Positions 18,426 to 28,680 of a stretch of 64,000 nt of DNA are shown piece after piece. Made by a program: the position numbers and the translations under genes. The stretch lies in contig NZ_JARVTG010000001.1 of NCBI RefSeq assembly GCF_029846635.1, positions 3,019,501 through 3,083,500 of the forward strand. The letters are read 5' to 3'. The notes beneath the pieces were generated by a model. The model was given only the letters and a program-made list of their open reading frames with translations. It ran no database searches and was not told the origin of the DNA. Within the stretch, counting starts at the first letter, position 1, and each line of letters starts with the position of its first letter. This DNA is from Pokkaliibacter sp. MBI-7. GTDB lineage: Bacteria > Pseudomonadota > Gammaproteobacteria > Pseudomonadales > Balneatricaceae.

Positions 18426-20180
18426 TTACATGCTTTCCGGTGCGCTTACTCCCAAAAGGGACAGACCATTGGCCACCACTTGACGCACTGCCTGAGACAG
18501 CACCAGACGGGCATCTCTCAGATTGACGTCTTCCAACAGCATGCGGTGGGCGTTGTAATAGGTGTGAAAATCACCTGCCAGTTCACGCAAATAGTGGGCC
18601 AGAATATGCGGGTCACCATTTACTGCGGCATTTTCCAGTGCTTCCGGATAACGTGCCAGCTTCTGCATCAGGTCTTTTTCCGCTTCCTGTTCCAGCAGGG
18701 ACAGGTTGTTCAGGCCGCGAGCCTGATCAAAGGCGGTTTCTTCAGCGGCTACTTTCTGCAGCAGCGTACAGATACGGGCATGGGCGTACTGGATGTAGTA
18801 CACCGGGTTGTCCTTGCTTTCTGACTTGGCCAGATCAAGGTCGAAATCCATGTGTTGTTCAGCTTTGCGGCTCACGTAGAAGAAACGTGCCGCATCGTTG
18901 CCTACTTCATCACGCAGTTCACGCAGGGTAACGAATGAACCTGAACGGGTAGACATCTGTACGCGCTCACCACCGCGATACAGGATGGCGAACTGCACCA
19001 GACGAATCTGGATACGCTCAGGATCAAAGCCCAGCGCTTCACACGCTGCCTTCATGCGCGGGATGTAACCGTGGTGATCGGCACCCCAGACATAGATGAC
19101 CCGGTCAAAGCCACGTTCAAACTTGTTCTGCAGATAGGCGATATCAGAGGCAAAGTAGGTGGTCTGGCCATTATCACGTTTGACGACACGGTCTTTGTCG
19201 TCGCCAAAGGTGGTGGAGCGGAACCACAGTGCCCCTTCCTGCTCATAGATGTGACCGTTGTCGATCAGCGTCTGGATGGCACGCTCAACGTTTTCGGTCA
19301 GGCTGCGCTCGGAGAACCACTCATTGAAGGTGACTCCGAACTCGCCAAGATCATCACGGATGTCATCCAGAATACGGGTCAGACCCAGCTGGAACACCAC
19401 TTCGTAGGCGTCTTCACCCAGCAGCTCGCGGGCCTTGTCGATCAGCGCATCGATATGGATTTCCTTGTCGCCGCCTGCAGGCTCATCGGCAGGTACGCCT
19501 TCGAACACGGTGGTGGCGGGATGACGGTAGGCCTGTTCCACACGTTGCAGCAGCTCGGCGGCATAGTCGCGGATATAGTCGCCTTTGTAGCCGTTACTGG
19601 GGAAGGTGAACTCTTCGCCACACAGCTCCAGATAGCGCAGCCAGACACTGGCTGCCAGGATGTTCATCTGTCGGCCTGCGTCGTTGACGTAGTATTCGCG
19701 CTGAATATCGTAGCCGACAGCCGCCATCAGGTTGGACAGGGTAGCACCATAGGCAGCCCCACGACCGTGGCCAACGTGCAGCGGGCCGGTCGGGTTGGCT
19801 GAGACAAACTCAACCTGAACTTTTTCGCCTTTGCCCAGCTGACTCAGGCCAAACGCGGAGCCAGCCGCAACAATGCTGGGGATGACTTCTGCAGTACTGG
19901 CGCTGCTGACAAAGAAGTTGATGAAGCCCGGGCCGGCAATTTCTACTTTGGTGATGGCGGCGTCCGCAGGCAGGGCGGCAATGATGGCCTGTGCCAGTTC
20001 ACGGGGATTTCGTCGCGCCTGCTTTGACAGCACCATAGCAATGTTGGAAGCAAAGTCACCGTGGGTCTTGTCACGGGTGGCGTCGACTTGCGCCTGTACA
20101 TCCAGCTCAACAGGCAGGGTGCCTGCAGCTTTGAGGGAGTCCAGCGCAGTGTGAATAAGATTGGCTATCAGCTCTTTCAT
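18426..20180 (-). CDS. argS: Arginyl-tRNA synthetase
   Basis: 584 residues, slightly longer than the E. coli enzyme. Class I synthetase: the HIGH-type motif is HVGHGRGAAYG near 117-127 after FVSANPTGPL, and the KMSKS-position motif is QMSTRSGSFVTL near 378-389, a degenerate form that is usual in ArgS. An N-terminal tRNA-binding domain and a C-terminal anticodon-binding helical domain are present. It is followed three bases later by the ftsN-like gene. Confidence 0.97.
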   Translation of the reverse strand: MKELIANLIHTALDSLKAAGTLPVELDVQAQVDATRDKTHGDFASNIAMVLSKQARRNPRELAQAIIAALPADAAITKVEIAGPGFINFFVSSASTAEVIPSIVAAGSAFGLSQLGKGEKVQVEFVSANPTGPLHVGHGRGAAYGATLSNLMAAVGYDIQREYYVNDAGRQMNILAASVWLRYLELCGEEFTFPSNGYKGDYIRDYAAELLQRVEQAYRHPATTVFEGVPADEPAGGDKEIHIDALIDKARELLGEDAYEVVFQLGLTRILDDIRDDLGEFGVTFNEWFSERSLTENVERAIQTLIDNGHIYEQEGALWFRSTTFGDDKDRVVKRDNGQTTYFASDIAYLQNKFERGFDRVIYVWGADHHGYIPRMKAACEALGFDPERIQIRLVQFAILYRGGERVQMSTRSGSFVTLRELRDEVGNDAARFFYVSRKAEQHMDFDLDLAKSESKDNPVYYIQYAHARICTLLQKVAAEETAFDQARGLNNLSLLEQEAEKDLMQKLARYPEALENAAVNGDPHILAHYLRELAGDFHTYYNAHRMLLEDVNLRDARLVLSQAVRQVVANGLSLLGVSAPESM

Positions 20181-20327
20181 TGCGGCCCAAGCGTGTTTTT
20201 ACACGTGTGTAATAAGGTACAGGAGTCAGATCAGGGAGGATCAAAGGCGCCATTATCGCGATTAGCCTCAGGTGACGCAACCGCGTATCGGCACTCAATG
20301 CCGCCAACCAAGCGGCTTGGCAGCGGC

Positions 20328-22613
20328 TCAGAAGGTGTCGGCGGGGTCGACATCGACTGACCAGCGCAGGTCTCCCGGCGGTGGATTCAGTTCGATAAAG
20401 GCACACAGCCACTGCAACAGGTGGTGCAGTTCCCGACGCTGGCTGCCATAGAGATGCAGCAGTGCACGGTAACGGTCGTGACGCTTTTCCATGCTGGCGG
20501 GGAGCGGGCCAGCCAGCTGGATTTCATGTCCCCAGTGCTGCTGCAAGATATAGTCCTGCAGTGCCTGACGGATGCTGCTCAGCCATTCCAGGGCAATGGC
20601 CGGGCGACGGTGGTCAGCCCGCAGCAGCGCCATCGGCTGCCAGGGGGGCAGGCCGACATGCTGACGGCTGCGCAGTTCTTCGCGAGCAAACGCATCGTAA
20701 CCCTGCTCACAAAGGGTGGCGAGCATGGGATGGTCGGCATGCTCGGTTTGCAGAATGACTTCACCGGGTTTCTGTGCCCGCCCGGCCCGTCCGGCAACCT
20801 GAACAAGCAGCTGGGCCATGCGCTCCATGCCGCGAAAATCGGCACTGAACAGTCCCTGGTCGGCATCGATGATGGCCACCAGAGTGACGTCGGGAAAGTG
20901 GTGGCCTTTGGCCAGCATCTGTGTACCCAGCAGGATGCAGGGATGGCCTTTGTGGACCGGCTCCAGCAAGGTTTCCATGCGTTGCTTGCCACGCACGCTG
21001 TCACGGTCGATGCGAATGACCGGGACATCGGGGAAGATGTTACTCAGGGCATCTTCGCTGCGCTCGGTCCCCTGGCCTATAGGCTCCAGAGCGGCACTGC
21101 CGCAACTGGGACAACGTAATGGAATAGCCGCCTGATGATCACAGTGGTGGCAGACCAGACGACGACTCTGTTTGTGCAGGGTCATACGGGCGTCGCAGGA
21201 CGCGCATTCCGCCAGCCAGCCACAGTCGGAGCAGTGCAGTGTAGGGGCAAATCCTCGCCGGTTGAGAAAAACCATGACCTGCTGCCCCTGCTCGATATGG
21301 CGGCGGATACTTTCCAGCAGGGGAGCACTAAAGCCTTGCGTCAGTGGTCTCTTGCGGATATCCAGACAATGCAGGCGCGGTGCCTCGGCATTGCCAGCCC
21401 GTTGCAGCATGCGCAGATGGTAATAGCTACCGCGCTCAACGTTGTGCAGGCTTTCCAGTGAGGGCGTGGCGGAACCCAGCAATACCGGTACACCAGCCTG
21501 CTTGGCGCGCACTATGGCCAGATCGCGGGCGTGGTAACGGAAGCCTTCATGCTGTTTGAAGGAGGCGTCATGTTCTTCATCAATGACGATCAGCCCTAAT
21601 CGTGGCAACGGTACCATCAGTGCAGAGCGGGTACCGATCAGGATCTGGGCAATACCTTCCCGTGCCTCCAGCCAGGCATGCAGACGCTCGTTATCATTCA
21701 TGCCGGAATGCAGAATCACCACGTTGACATTGAAGCGGTGCTTGAAGCGGCGCAGGGTTTGTGGTGTCAGGCCAATTTCGGGCACCAGCACCAGCACCTG
21801 TTGCTTTTGCAGCAGATGATGTTCGATCAGCTGCAGGTAGACTTCGGTCTTGCCGCTGCCGGTGACGCCCTCCAGTAACGTGACACTGAATCCCTGATCA
21901 TGCTGTAGCAGCGTATCCAGCGCATTCTGTTGTTGGGTATTAAGGCTCAGGTGTACTTCATTTAACAGATTGCCATCGGGGGCATGAGGGCGCTGTTCGC
22001 GGCTGAATGAGTGAATTAGGCCACGCTTCTGCAATGAACTTAGAGTTTGGCTGCTGTATTCCAGTGTGCGTAACGCCTCCTGACTCAGGCCCTGTGGCAC
22101 TCGTTGCAGTTCTTCCAACAACTGTTGTTGGCGGCTGCCGGACAGGCTGGAGGGGCGAGTGCTGCCACCGAGTTCGGTCAGTTGCCACAGGGTTTGAGTC
22201 GGGAAGTGGGCCGGCTTTCCCTGTCGCAGAGCAACGGGCAGGGCGTGGTACAGGACTTCGCCCAGCGGATGGCAGTAATAGCTGGCCGCCCAGTGCAGCA
22301 GCTTCAGTATGGTGGCGGACAGGACTGGCTCTTGGTCCAGAAGTGTCAGGGCAGGACGGATCTTGTCCCGCTCTATGCTGGCCTCATCACTGATCGTCAC
22401 GATAATGCCAAGTAGTTGGCGGTGGCCGAAATTGACCTGTATGCGTTGTCCTGGCTGCAGCTCGTCAGCAGTGACGCTATCCGGGGGGTAATAGTCAAAC
22501 AGGCGAAATAGCGGTACGGGCAGCGCAACCTTAAGGATGATGGCAGAGGTGGCGGCTGGCACGTTATGGTCCCCGAGCGGAAGCTGAATACGGGCGTGCA
22601 GTATGCTCGCCAT
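20328..22613 (-). CDS. priA: Primosomal replication restart helicase PriA
   Basis: 761 residues. Reloads the replisome at collapsed forks. Order: an N-terminal 3'-DNA-binding domain (VPLFRLFDYYPPD), Walker A VTGSGKTEVYLQ near 250-262, DEEHDASFKQ, HARDLAIVRA, then the zinc-binding insertion with eight cysteines (CSDCGWLAECASCDARM and LVCHHCDHQ, CPSCGS), and the C-terminal helicase lobe (QVAGRAGRAQKPGEV). The start is uncertain by a few codons because the N-terminus is poorly conserved. It is divergent from rpmE and 147 bases upstream of argS. Confidence 0.96.
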   Translation of the reverse strand: MASILHARIQLPLGDHNVPAATSAIILKVALPVPLFRLFDYYPPDSVTADELQPGQRIQVNFGHRQLLGIIVTISDEASIERDKIRPALTLLDQEPVLSATILKLLHWAASYYCHPLGEVLYHALPVALRQGKPAHFPTQTLWQLTELGGSTRPSSLSGSRQQQLLEELQRVPQGLSQEALRTLEYSSQTLSSLQKRGLIHSFSREQRPHAPDGNLLNEVHLSLNTQQQNALDTLLQHDQGFSVTLLEGVTGSGKTEVYLQLIEHHLLQKQQVLVLVPEIGLTPQTLRRFKHRFNVNVVILHSGMNDNERLHAWLEAREGIAQILIGTRSALMVPLPRLGLIVIDEEHDASFKQHEGFRYHARDLAIVRAKQAGVPVLLGSATPSLESLHNVERGSYYHLRMLQRAGNAEAPRLHCLDIRKRPLTQGFSAPLLESIRRHIEQGQQVMVFLNRRGFAPTLHCSDCGWLAECASCDARMTLHKQSRRLVCHHCDHQAAIPLRCPSCGSAALEPIGQGTERSEDALSNIFPDVPVIRIDRDSVRGKQRMETLLEPVHKGHPCILLGTQMLAKGHHFPDVTLVAIIDADQGLFSADFRGMERMAQLLVQVAGRAGRAQKPGEVILQTEHADHPMLATLCEQGYDAFAREELRSRQHVGLPPWQPMALLRADHRRPAIALEWLSSIRQALQDYILQQHWGHEIQLAGPLPASMEKRHDRYRALLHLYGSQRRELHHLLQWLCAFIELNPPPGDLRWSVDVDPADTF

Positions 22614-22754
22614 GTGGGTAGTGCTGCAGGCTTGTGCGGCGCGGGTTGGTCAGTCACCGGAGCACCTGCAGACTGGGCAGGATAGGGGAATGTCGCACCT
22701 CATGCCAGCAACGCTTAGTGATGAAGGAAGTGCTGGCTAATTTTTAAACGATGA

Positions 22755-22783
22755 TTGTCGCTGCATTGCTGTTCTGCTAGAAT
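22755..22783 (+). promoter_or_regulatory. Sigma-70 promoter of rpmE
   Basis: TTGTCG at 22755-22760, a 17-base spacer and TAGAAT at 22778-22783. This would start transcription near 22790 and leave a leader of about 120 bases before rpmE. Long leaders in ribosomal protein genes often allow autoregulation; no specific structure is claimed. Confidence 0.65.
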
Positions 22784-22911
22784 TCGCGCCCTTGTTCCTG
22801 CGCTGTTTCGGTGTGGGAGCGTCCGCTGGGCTGTTACAGCCCTGACTATCAGTGCGGTGCCCGGCCATACGTGGTTATACGGGTAGCGGCACAGTTAATG
22901 AGGCTATGGTC

Positions 22912-23130
22912 ATGAAACAGGGCATTCACCCTAAGTACGTTGAAATCAAAGTATCCTGCTCTTGCGGTAACGAATTCCAGACTCGTTCCACTGTAGGTAA
23001 AGATCTGCACGTTGACGTTTGCAGCGCCTGCCACCCGTTCTATACCGGTAAGCAGAAAGTGCTGGACGTTGGCGGTCGTATCGACCGTTTCAACAAGCGC
23101 TTTGGCGCTATGGGTTCTCGCAAAGCCTAA
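22912..23130 (+). CDS. rpmE: 50S ribosomal protein L31 (zinc-binding form)
   Basis: 72 residues from the ATG at 22912, giving MKQGIHPKYVEIKVSC; an in-frame start at 22852 would add 20 unrelated residues. Cysteines at 16, 18, 37 and 40 make this the zinc-containing C+ form, the one exchanged for a cysteine-free paralogue under zinc starvation in many bacteria. No second L31 gene is seen in this window. It is monocistronic, with its own promoter and terminator. Confidence 0.97.
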   Translation: MKQGIHPKYVEIKVSCSCGNEFQTRSTVGKDLHVDVCSACHPFYTGKQKVLDVGGRIDRFNKRFGAMGSRKA

Positions 23131-23149
23131 TTGGCCGCGGAACGATCAA

Positions 23150-23184
23150 CAACAAAGGCGCCTCAGGGCGCCTTTGTTGTTTCT
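23150..23184 (+). terminator. Rho-independent terminator of rpmE
   Basis: Thirteen-bp stem beginning CAACAAAGGCGCC, four-base loop TCAG, matching arm GGCGCCTTTGTTG, then TTTCT. It begins 19 bases after the rpmE stop. Confidence 0.9.
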
Positions 23185-23569
23185 GCATGCTGGTCAGGAA
23201 GAGTTCTCTGTTGCGCAATGCCAGGAAAGATCAGAAGCTGTTTCGATCATGTTAACCATCCGTTGGTCAGCTAATAGTGGGCTGCTTCTCTTCGCTACCT
23301 TGTTCTTCTGCCGATTCCTTGCCTCTCAGACAGGTCGTGGCTGTCTGTCGGTCTGTTTTAGTTTTTATTGCTGAATGTTGATGTCTTTGCAGAATTTAAT
23401 TCTGATTTATTGAGTAGTTTTGAGCTGTCCAGCGTTCAAGGTGTAGACATAGGTCATATTTGGCAACGACTTTATTCCGGCTTTATTGCCAGAGGCTGGT
23501 GGTTTGCAACGATGTTTTAATTTAAGATTTTTCGTCCGACTCAACGAACAAAAGCATCGGAACTTGAAC
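23185..23569. other. 385-base AT-richer gap upstream of maeB
   Basis: No gene is supported. The stretch is richer in T and A than the flanking genes and presumably holds the maeB promoter. A loose sigma-70 candidate is TTGAGC, 18 bases, TAGACA near 23430-23459. I see no clear operator. Confidence 0.3.
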
Positions 23570-24832
23570 ATGTCTGATCTCAAACAAGCTGCGCTTGACT
23601 ACCATGAGTTTCCCCGTCCCGGTAAATTGGCGACTGAGGTAACCAAGCCCACTGCCACTGCACGTGATCTGGCGCTGGCCTACAGCCCCGGTGTTGCAGA
23701 GCCAGTACGTGAAATCGCCAAGGATGCCGAAAACGCTTACCGCTATACCGGTAAAGGCAATCTGGTCGCAGTTATTTCTGACGGTACCGCTATTCTGGGT
23801 CTGGGTAACCTGGGTCCACTGGCCAGTAAGCCGGTAATGGAAGGCAAATGCCTGCTGTTCAAACGCTTCGCCGGTATCGATGGCGTCGATATCGAAGTGA
23901 ATGCTGAAAGCCCTCAGGCTTTTATTGATACCGTTGCCCGTATCGCTGACACCTGGGGCGGCATCAACCTTGAGGACATCAAGGCGCCAGAGTGCTTCGA
24001 AATCGAGCGCGCCCTGATCGAAAAATGCTCTATTCCTGTGTTCCATGATGACCAGCACGGTACTGCTATCGTGACCGCTGCGGGCATGCTGAACGCTCTG
24101 GAGCTGCAAGGTAAGACTATTGGTGAGGCCAAGATCGTCTGCCTGGGCGCTGGCGCTGCTGCCGTGGCCTGTATGAAGCTGCTGGTCAGCTGCGGTGCCA
24201 GGCTGGAAAACATCTACATGCTCGACCGCAAGGGTGTGATTCACAGCGAGCGTGATGATCTGAACCAGTACAAAGCCATGTTTGCGACTGTCACTGACAA
24301 GCGCACCATGGATGACGCGATTGCAGGCGCGGATGTGTTTGTCGGCCTGTCAGGCCCTGACCTGCTGTCGCCTGCACAGCTGAAGGCGATGGCGCCTAAC
24401 CCTATTGTCTTCGCCTGCTCCAACCCTGACCCAGAAATCAAGCCTGAGCTGGCGCACTCTGTGCGTGACGACGTGATCATGGCCACTGGCCGCTCTGATT
24501 ACCCGAACCAGGTCAACAACGTGCTGGGCTTCCCCTTCATCTTCCGTGGTGCGCTGGACGTACGTGCAACACGTATCAACGAAGAAATGAAGCTGGCCGC
24601 GGTAAATGCACTGAAGGATCTGGCGCGTGAAGAAGTGCCTCAGGATGTGCTGGCTGCCTACGGTCTGCAGAGTCTGAGTTTTGGTAAGGAATACATCATT
24701 CCCAAGCCCATGGACAGTCGTCTGCTGGGTGCGGTGGCAGGTGCTGTGGCTAAAGCGGCGGTCGATACCGGTGTTGCCCGTTTGCCCTTCCCCGAGAACT
24801 ATCCGCTGAACAGCGTCGCAGACGTCAAGTAA
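23570..24832 (+). CDS. maeB: Malic enzyme, short MaeB type
   Basis: 420 residues from the ATG at 23570. Decarboxylates malate to pyruvate with reduction of NAD(P). It begins MSDLKQAALDYHEFPRPGK and shows LALAYSPGVAEPVREIA, the catalytic region VISDGTAILGLGNLGPLASKP, the metal-site VFHDDQHGTAIV near 160-171, and the dinucleotide motif VCLGAGAAAVACM. The C-terminal phosphotransacetylase-like domain of E. coli MaeB is absent, as in the Pseudomonas enzyme of about 420 residues. Upstream in-frame codons from 23486 lack family similarity. Cofactor preference is not decided by what I can see. Confidence 0.93.
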   Translation: MSDLKQAALDYHEFPRPGKLATEVTKPTATARDLALAYSPGVAEPVREIAKDAENAYRYTGKGNLVAVISDGTAILGLGNLGPLASKPVMEGKCLLFKRFAGIDGVDIEVNAESPQAFIDTVARIADTWGGINLEDIKAPECFEIERALIEKCSIPVFHDDQHGTAIVTAAGMLNALELQGKTIGEAKIVCLGAGAAAVACMKLLVSCGARLENIYMLDRKGVIHSERDDLNQYKAMFATVTDKRTMDDAIAGADVFVGLSGPDLLSPAQLKAMAPNPIVFACSNPDPEIKPELAHSVRDDVIMATGRSDYPNQVNNVLGFPFIFRGALDVRATRINEEMKLAAVNALKDLAREEVPQDVLAAYGLQSLSFGKEYIIPKPMDSRLLGAVAGAVAKAAVDTGVARLPFPENYPLNSVADVK

Positions 24833-24851
24833 GTTCCCGGTAGTACTTGTG

Positions 24852-24886
24852 AAAAGGCCGCCCTGCGTGATCAGGGCGGCCTTTTT
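24852..24886. terminator. Bidirectional rho-independent terminator between maeB and mrcA
   Basis: Fourteen-bp stem AAAAGGCCGCCCTG / CAGGGCGGCCTTTT with a six-base loop. T runs on both strands suit the convergent maeB and mrcA genes. Confidence 0.92.
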
Positions 24887-24942
24887 ATTGACTAAAAACT
24901 TGCTGGTTTGTAGGTGCTTCGCACCCTGTGCAGATCAGCGCA

Positions 24943-27348
24943 TCAGAACAGGTCTTCAGGCCGGATCTCTTTCTGTACCTGCCCCTGAGCATTAAGGTGC
25001 AGCTCTGGTGGTGCCAGTTCTGACTGGAACAGTTCGAAGATGCCATCGCTGCCGGGAGCCGCGCGCTCACCGGTCTTGGGGTCAATGCGCACACTGACAA
25101 TGCCATCTGGCTGCTGGCGAGGTTCCTCTGGCATGCCTTTGAGGGCAACAGCCATATAGTCCATCCATGCCGGCAGAGCCGCCACGGCACCGAACTCGCG
25201 ACGGCCCAGGGTGCTGGGCTGATCAAAACCGACCCAGACGCTGGTGGCAATACGGCTGTTATAGCCAGAGAACCAGGCATCAACCTGATCATTGGTGGTG
25301 CCGGTTTTCCCTGCCAGATCACTGCGCTTCAGCGCAGCAGCGCGGTGGCCAGTACCACGACGGATCACGTCCATCAGCATATCCGTCAGCAGGTAGTTCA
25401 CTCTGGGGTCCATGATCTGCTTGGCGACCGGGTGACCATCAGGGGTGACCTCCTGGCTGCTGGTAATGCAGCTGGGACAGGCCTCGGTGGCGGTATTCTC
25501 CACCAGTACCTTGCCGTCGACATTCTCTACCCGGTTAATCAGATAGGACGATACCTTGTAGCCTCCGTTGGCGATGGACGCATAGCCGGTAGCCACTTCC
25601 ATCGGTGTCAGAGAGGCGGTACCCAGTGCCAGCGACAGGCCGCGCGGAAGGTTGGCGGGATCAAAGCCGAAACGGCTCAGATAGTCGATGCCAGTTTCAA
25701 TGCCAATGGCACGCAGCAGCCGTATAGACACCAGATTACGTGACATGTATAGCGCTTCACGCATGCGTGTCGGGCCATAGAACTTGCCGCCCGAGTTTTC
25801 CGGGCGCCACGCGCCGCTCGCCAGACTGGGGTCGTTATAGACAATCGGGGCATCGTTAATGATTGAGCCGGGAGAAAAACCATTTTCCAGTGCAGCCGCA
25901 TAGATAAAGGGTTTGATATTCGAGCCGGGCTGGCGGCGAGCCTGAGTGGCACGGTTGAAATTGGAGTAATAGAAGTTGAAGCCACCACTCAGTGCCATGA
26001 TGGCACCATCTTTAGGATTGAGGCTGACCAGTGCACCCTGCACCACGGGAAGCTGTGACAAGGTCCAGATCACATCGCCCTGCGGGTTGTCTTCCGCATT
26101 GTCGGCAAACGCCTGTTGCTGGCGCACCCGGACAACGTCTCCTACAGTAACTATGTCAGCAGCTTGCTTGGGAACCGGACCAAGGCTGTTAACATTAATG
26201 TTCTTGCGCGCCCATTTCAGACCGGACCAGTCGACGGTGACTTCGCTATCATCGGCCAGGCGTACCTGAATCTGCTTGTCCTGCACCTGGGTAACCACTG
26301 CGGGCATCAGGCCACTGTAGCTTGGAATGGATTTCAACTGCTTTTGTACGGTGGCACTGTCCAGTGTGCTCAGGTCCCAGTGCTGCTCAGGGCCACGGAA
26401 ACCGTGTCGGGTTTCATATTCGAGCAGTGCATTGGCGAGCGCCTGCTGAGCAGTTTCCTGCAGATGGCTGTCCACGGTGGTGAACACGCGGTAACCGCCT
26501 TCGTACAGGTCGGGGAACTTGTCGAGCAGTTCGGCTCGCGCCATCTCGGCGACATAGGGCGCATCCAGCTCAGGCTGGAGACCATGATAGCGGGCGGTGT
26601 TTGGTTCTTTGATGGCCTGTTCATAAGCCACGTCATCAATGTAGCCGAGGTCCAGCATGCGACCAAGAATCCAGTTGCGACGCTCCATGGCACGGTCCGG
26701 GTTGGCTATTGGGTTATAGGCGGACGGCGCCTTGGGTAACCCGGCAATCATAGCCATTTCTGCCAGACTCAGGTCGCTGATGGACTTGCCGTAGTACACC
26801 TGTGCCGCCGCTTCGATGCCATAGGCGCGGTTGCCCAGATAGATTTTGTTGACATACAGCTCGAAGATTTCGTCCTTGCTGAGCTCCTGCTCCATCTGCA
26901 GTGACAGCAAAATCTCGGAGAACTTGCGGGTAAAGGTCTGCTGGCGTGTCAGAAAGAAGTTGCGTGCCACCTGCATGGTGATGGTGGAACCACCGCCCTG
27001 GATATGACCAGTCTTGGCCAGCTGGACGAAGGCGCGCAGCAGGCCTTTGACATCAATACCGTGATGAGTTTCGAAGTTGGCGTCTTCTGCGGCGTAAAAG
27101 GCTTTGACGAAGGTTGGAGGAATAACGTCATAATCCACAGGGGTACGGCGTTTTTCGCCAAACTCGCCAATCAGCTTGCCGTCTGCACTGTAAATGCGCA
27201 GCGGTGTCTGCAGTTGAACTGTACGCAGGGTCTCTACATCGGGAAGTGTGGGCTCCAGGTGCTTGTAAATGGCGAAAGTGGTGAGGGCACCTAGAATAAT
27301 TCCGGCAAGAGTCAGCCAGATGAGCCAGCGGAACAAAGCTCTCAGCAT
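24943..27348 (-). CDS. mrcA: Penicillin-binding protein 1A
   Basis: 801 residues. Bifunctional cell-wall synthase in the inner membrane: one transmembrane helix (about 8-28), a glycosyltransferase family 51 domain with EDANFETHHG (catalytic Glu near 88) and GGGSTITMQVARN near 118-130, and a transpeptidase domain with SNIK at 476-479, SRN at 536-538 and KTG at 681-683. An OB-fold-like insert lies between the two catalytic domains, as in PBP1A rather than PBP1B. It is divergent from pilM, the conserved arrangement in Pseudomonas and relatives. Confidence 0.96.
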   Translation of the reverse strand: MLRALFRWLIWLTLAGIILGALTTFAIYKHLEPTLPDVETLRTVQLQTPLRIYSADGKLIGEFGEKRRTPVDYDVIPPTFVKAFYAAEDANFETHHGIDVKGLLRAFVQLAKTGHIQGGGSTITMQVARNFFLTRQQTFTRKFSEILLSLQMEQELSKDEIFELYVNKIYLGNRAYGIEAAAQVYYGKSISDLSLAEMAMIAGLPKAPSAYNPIANPDRAMERRNWILGRMLDLGYIDDVAYEQAIKEPNTARYHGLQPELDAPYVAEMARAELLDKFPDLYEGGYRVFTTVDSHLQETAQQALANALLEYETRHGFRGPEQHWDLSTLDSATVQKQLKSIPSYSGLMPAVVTQVQDKQIQVRLADDSEVTVDWSGLKWARKNINVNSLGPVPKQAADIVTVGDVVRVRQQQAFADNAEDNPQGDVIWTLSQLPVVQGALVSLNPKDGAIMALSGGFNFYYSNFNRATQARRQPGSNIKPFIYAAALENGFSPGSIINDAPIVYNDPSLASGAWRPENSGGKFYGPTRMREALYMSRNLVSIRLLRAIGIETGIDYLSRFGFDPANLPRGLSLALGTASLTPMEVATGYASIANGGYKVSSYLINRVENVDGKVLVENTATEACPSCITSSQEVTPDGHPVAKQIMDPRVNYLLTDMLMDVIRRGTGHRAAALKRSDLAGKTGTTNDQVDAWFSGYNSRIATSVWVGFDQPSTLGRREFGAVAALPAWMDYMAVALKGMPEEPRQQPDGIVSVRIDPKTGERAAPGSDGIFELFQSELAPPELHLNAQGQVQKEIRPEDLF

Positions 27349-27619
27349 GAGTAACGAGTCCTGGTAAGTATTTGAGCGTATGCGGAGGAGGCCCTATTCT
27401 AACAGGCCAACTGTACAAGTCATGGTCGATAGTCAGACAAATATTGTGCAGACATGTCGCGAGTGACCAAATTTTACACAGAGGCATGGGGTGTGACCTA
27501 GACAAAAAGAAAATTTTTTCTATACCATGCAGTTTATGTGTATGTGTAACTTCTTCGTATCACTTTAAGTGTCTATATTTAGAGTGAATTCCAGCTAATT
27601 CCAGCATAAGGAATTGCAT

Positions 27620-28678
27620 GTGCCGTCGTGGTTCAAAGGTTTCAGACAACAGTCGCTGCTCGGAATCGATATAGGTACCACCGGTATCAAACTGGTAGAG
27701 CTGGCTCGCAAAGGCAAACAGTATGAACTGCTGAGTTTTGCTGTGGTGCCTTATACCAATGGCCAGATGATCGATCCCATGCTGCCTGAGGAGGAGATCG
27801 TCAGTACCACTCTGCAGGAGGCGGTGAAGATCGCTGGATGCCAAAGCCGGCGTGGTGCCATCGCTGTCAACAGTGCATCCGTAATCAGTCGGGTGGTGGA
27901 AGTGCCGGTCGACGCGGCAGACGATGAGGTTGAGCAAAGCATTCGCGATCAGGCAGACCAGATCATTCCCTACTCTCTTGATGATGTCATTCTTGATTAC
28001 AGCGCGCTGGACCAGGAGCCCAGGAATGGCCTGCAGTCGATGTTTCTGGTGGCTGCCCGCCGTGATCAGGTGGAGACACAGGAGCGGTTGCTGCTGGCGG
28101 CAGGGCTGGAATGCCGTCTGATTGATGTGGATACCTTCGCGATTGGCCGCTCCCTTCAATACAGTCTGGCTGCTCAGCAACAGCGCCCAGCGGAAGGCCT
28201 GATCATGCTGCTCGATATCGGTGCCATGCGCTCGGTTCTCTATGCCTTTGACGGTGAGCGGGTGGTGTACTCCCGCGAACACGATTTCGGCGATCACCAG
28301 CTACGTCAGCCCCCAGTGACCAATCCATTTGAATACGAAGAGTACGGCGAGAGTTCGTCCGCTGCATCTGGTGCCATGAACGAAGCCGAGCGCTATCAGC
28401 AACTGCTGGGGCATCAGCTGGAACGAGCACTGGAGCTGTTCGCTGAAGCGCAGCCGGAAAGCCTGATCGGGTGCCTGGTGCTGGCTGGCGGCGGCGCCTG
28501 TCAAAAAGGATTAACCCCTGCCTTGTCCAAGCATCTGCAACTGAAAGTCGTGCAGGCCAATCCCTTGGCCGGAGTGAAACGCCCCGGAAAACTGGATGCT
28601 GAGCTGCAGCAGCGCGCACCCTCGCTAATGACGGCGTGTGGACTGGCAATGCGGGTCGGCCAGGAATGGGGGAGCTGA
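27620..28678 (+). CDS. pilM: Type IV pilus inner-membrane platform protein PilM
   Basis: 352 residues. Actin-like cytoplasmic protein that binds the N-terminus of PilN. It has the ATPase-fold motif GIDIGTTGIKLVEL near 15-28, SASVISRVVEVP, LMLLDIGAMRSVLYAF and LAGGGACQKGL. A GTG at 27620 is preferred to the TTG at 27614 because AAGGA (27608-27612) lies seven bases from the GTG and only one from the TTG. It is first in pilMNOPQ. Confidence 0.93.
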   Translation: MPSWFKGFRQQSLLGIDIGTTGIKLVELARKGKQYELLSFAVVPYTNGQMIDPMLPEEEIVSTTLQEAVKIAGCQSRRGAIAVNSASVISRVVEVPVDAADDEVEQSIRDQADQIIPYSLDDVILDYSALDQEPRNGLQSMFLVAARRDQVETQERLLLAAGLECRLIDVDTFAIGRSLQYSLAAQQQRPAEGLIMLLDIGAMRSVLYAFDGERVVYSREHDFGDHQLRQPPVTNPFEYEEYGESSSAASGAMNEAERYQQLLGHQLERALELFAEAQPESLIGCLVLAGGGACQKGLTPALSKHLQLKVVQANPLAGVKRPGKLDAELQQRAPSLMTACGLAMRVGQEWGS

Positions 28679-28680
28679 AC

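Noticed and set aside
20303..20331. Hairpin around CCAAG-CGG-CTTGG as the priA terminator
   Set aside because: The stem is only five base pairs with no T tract, too weak to support.
23486..23569. Upstream in-frame extension of malic enzyme
   Set aside because: The 28 extra residues are not family-like, and the standard start MSDLKQAALDYHE is at 23570.
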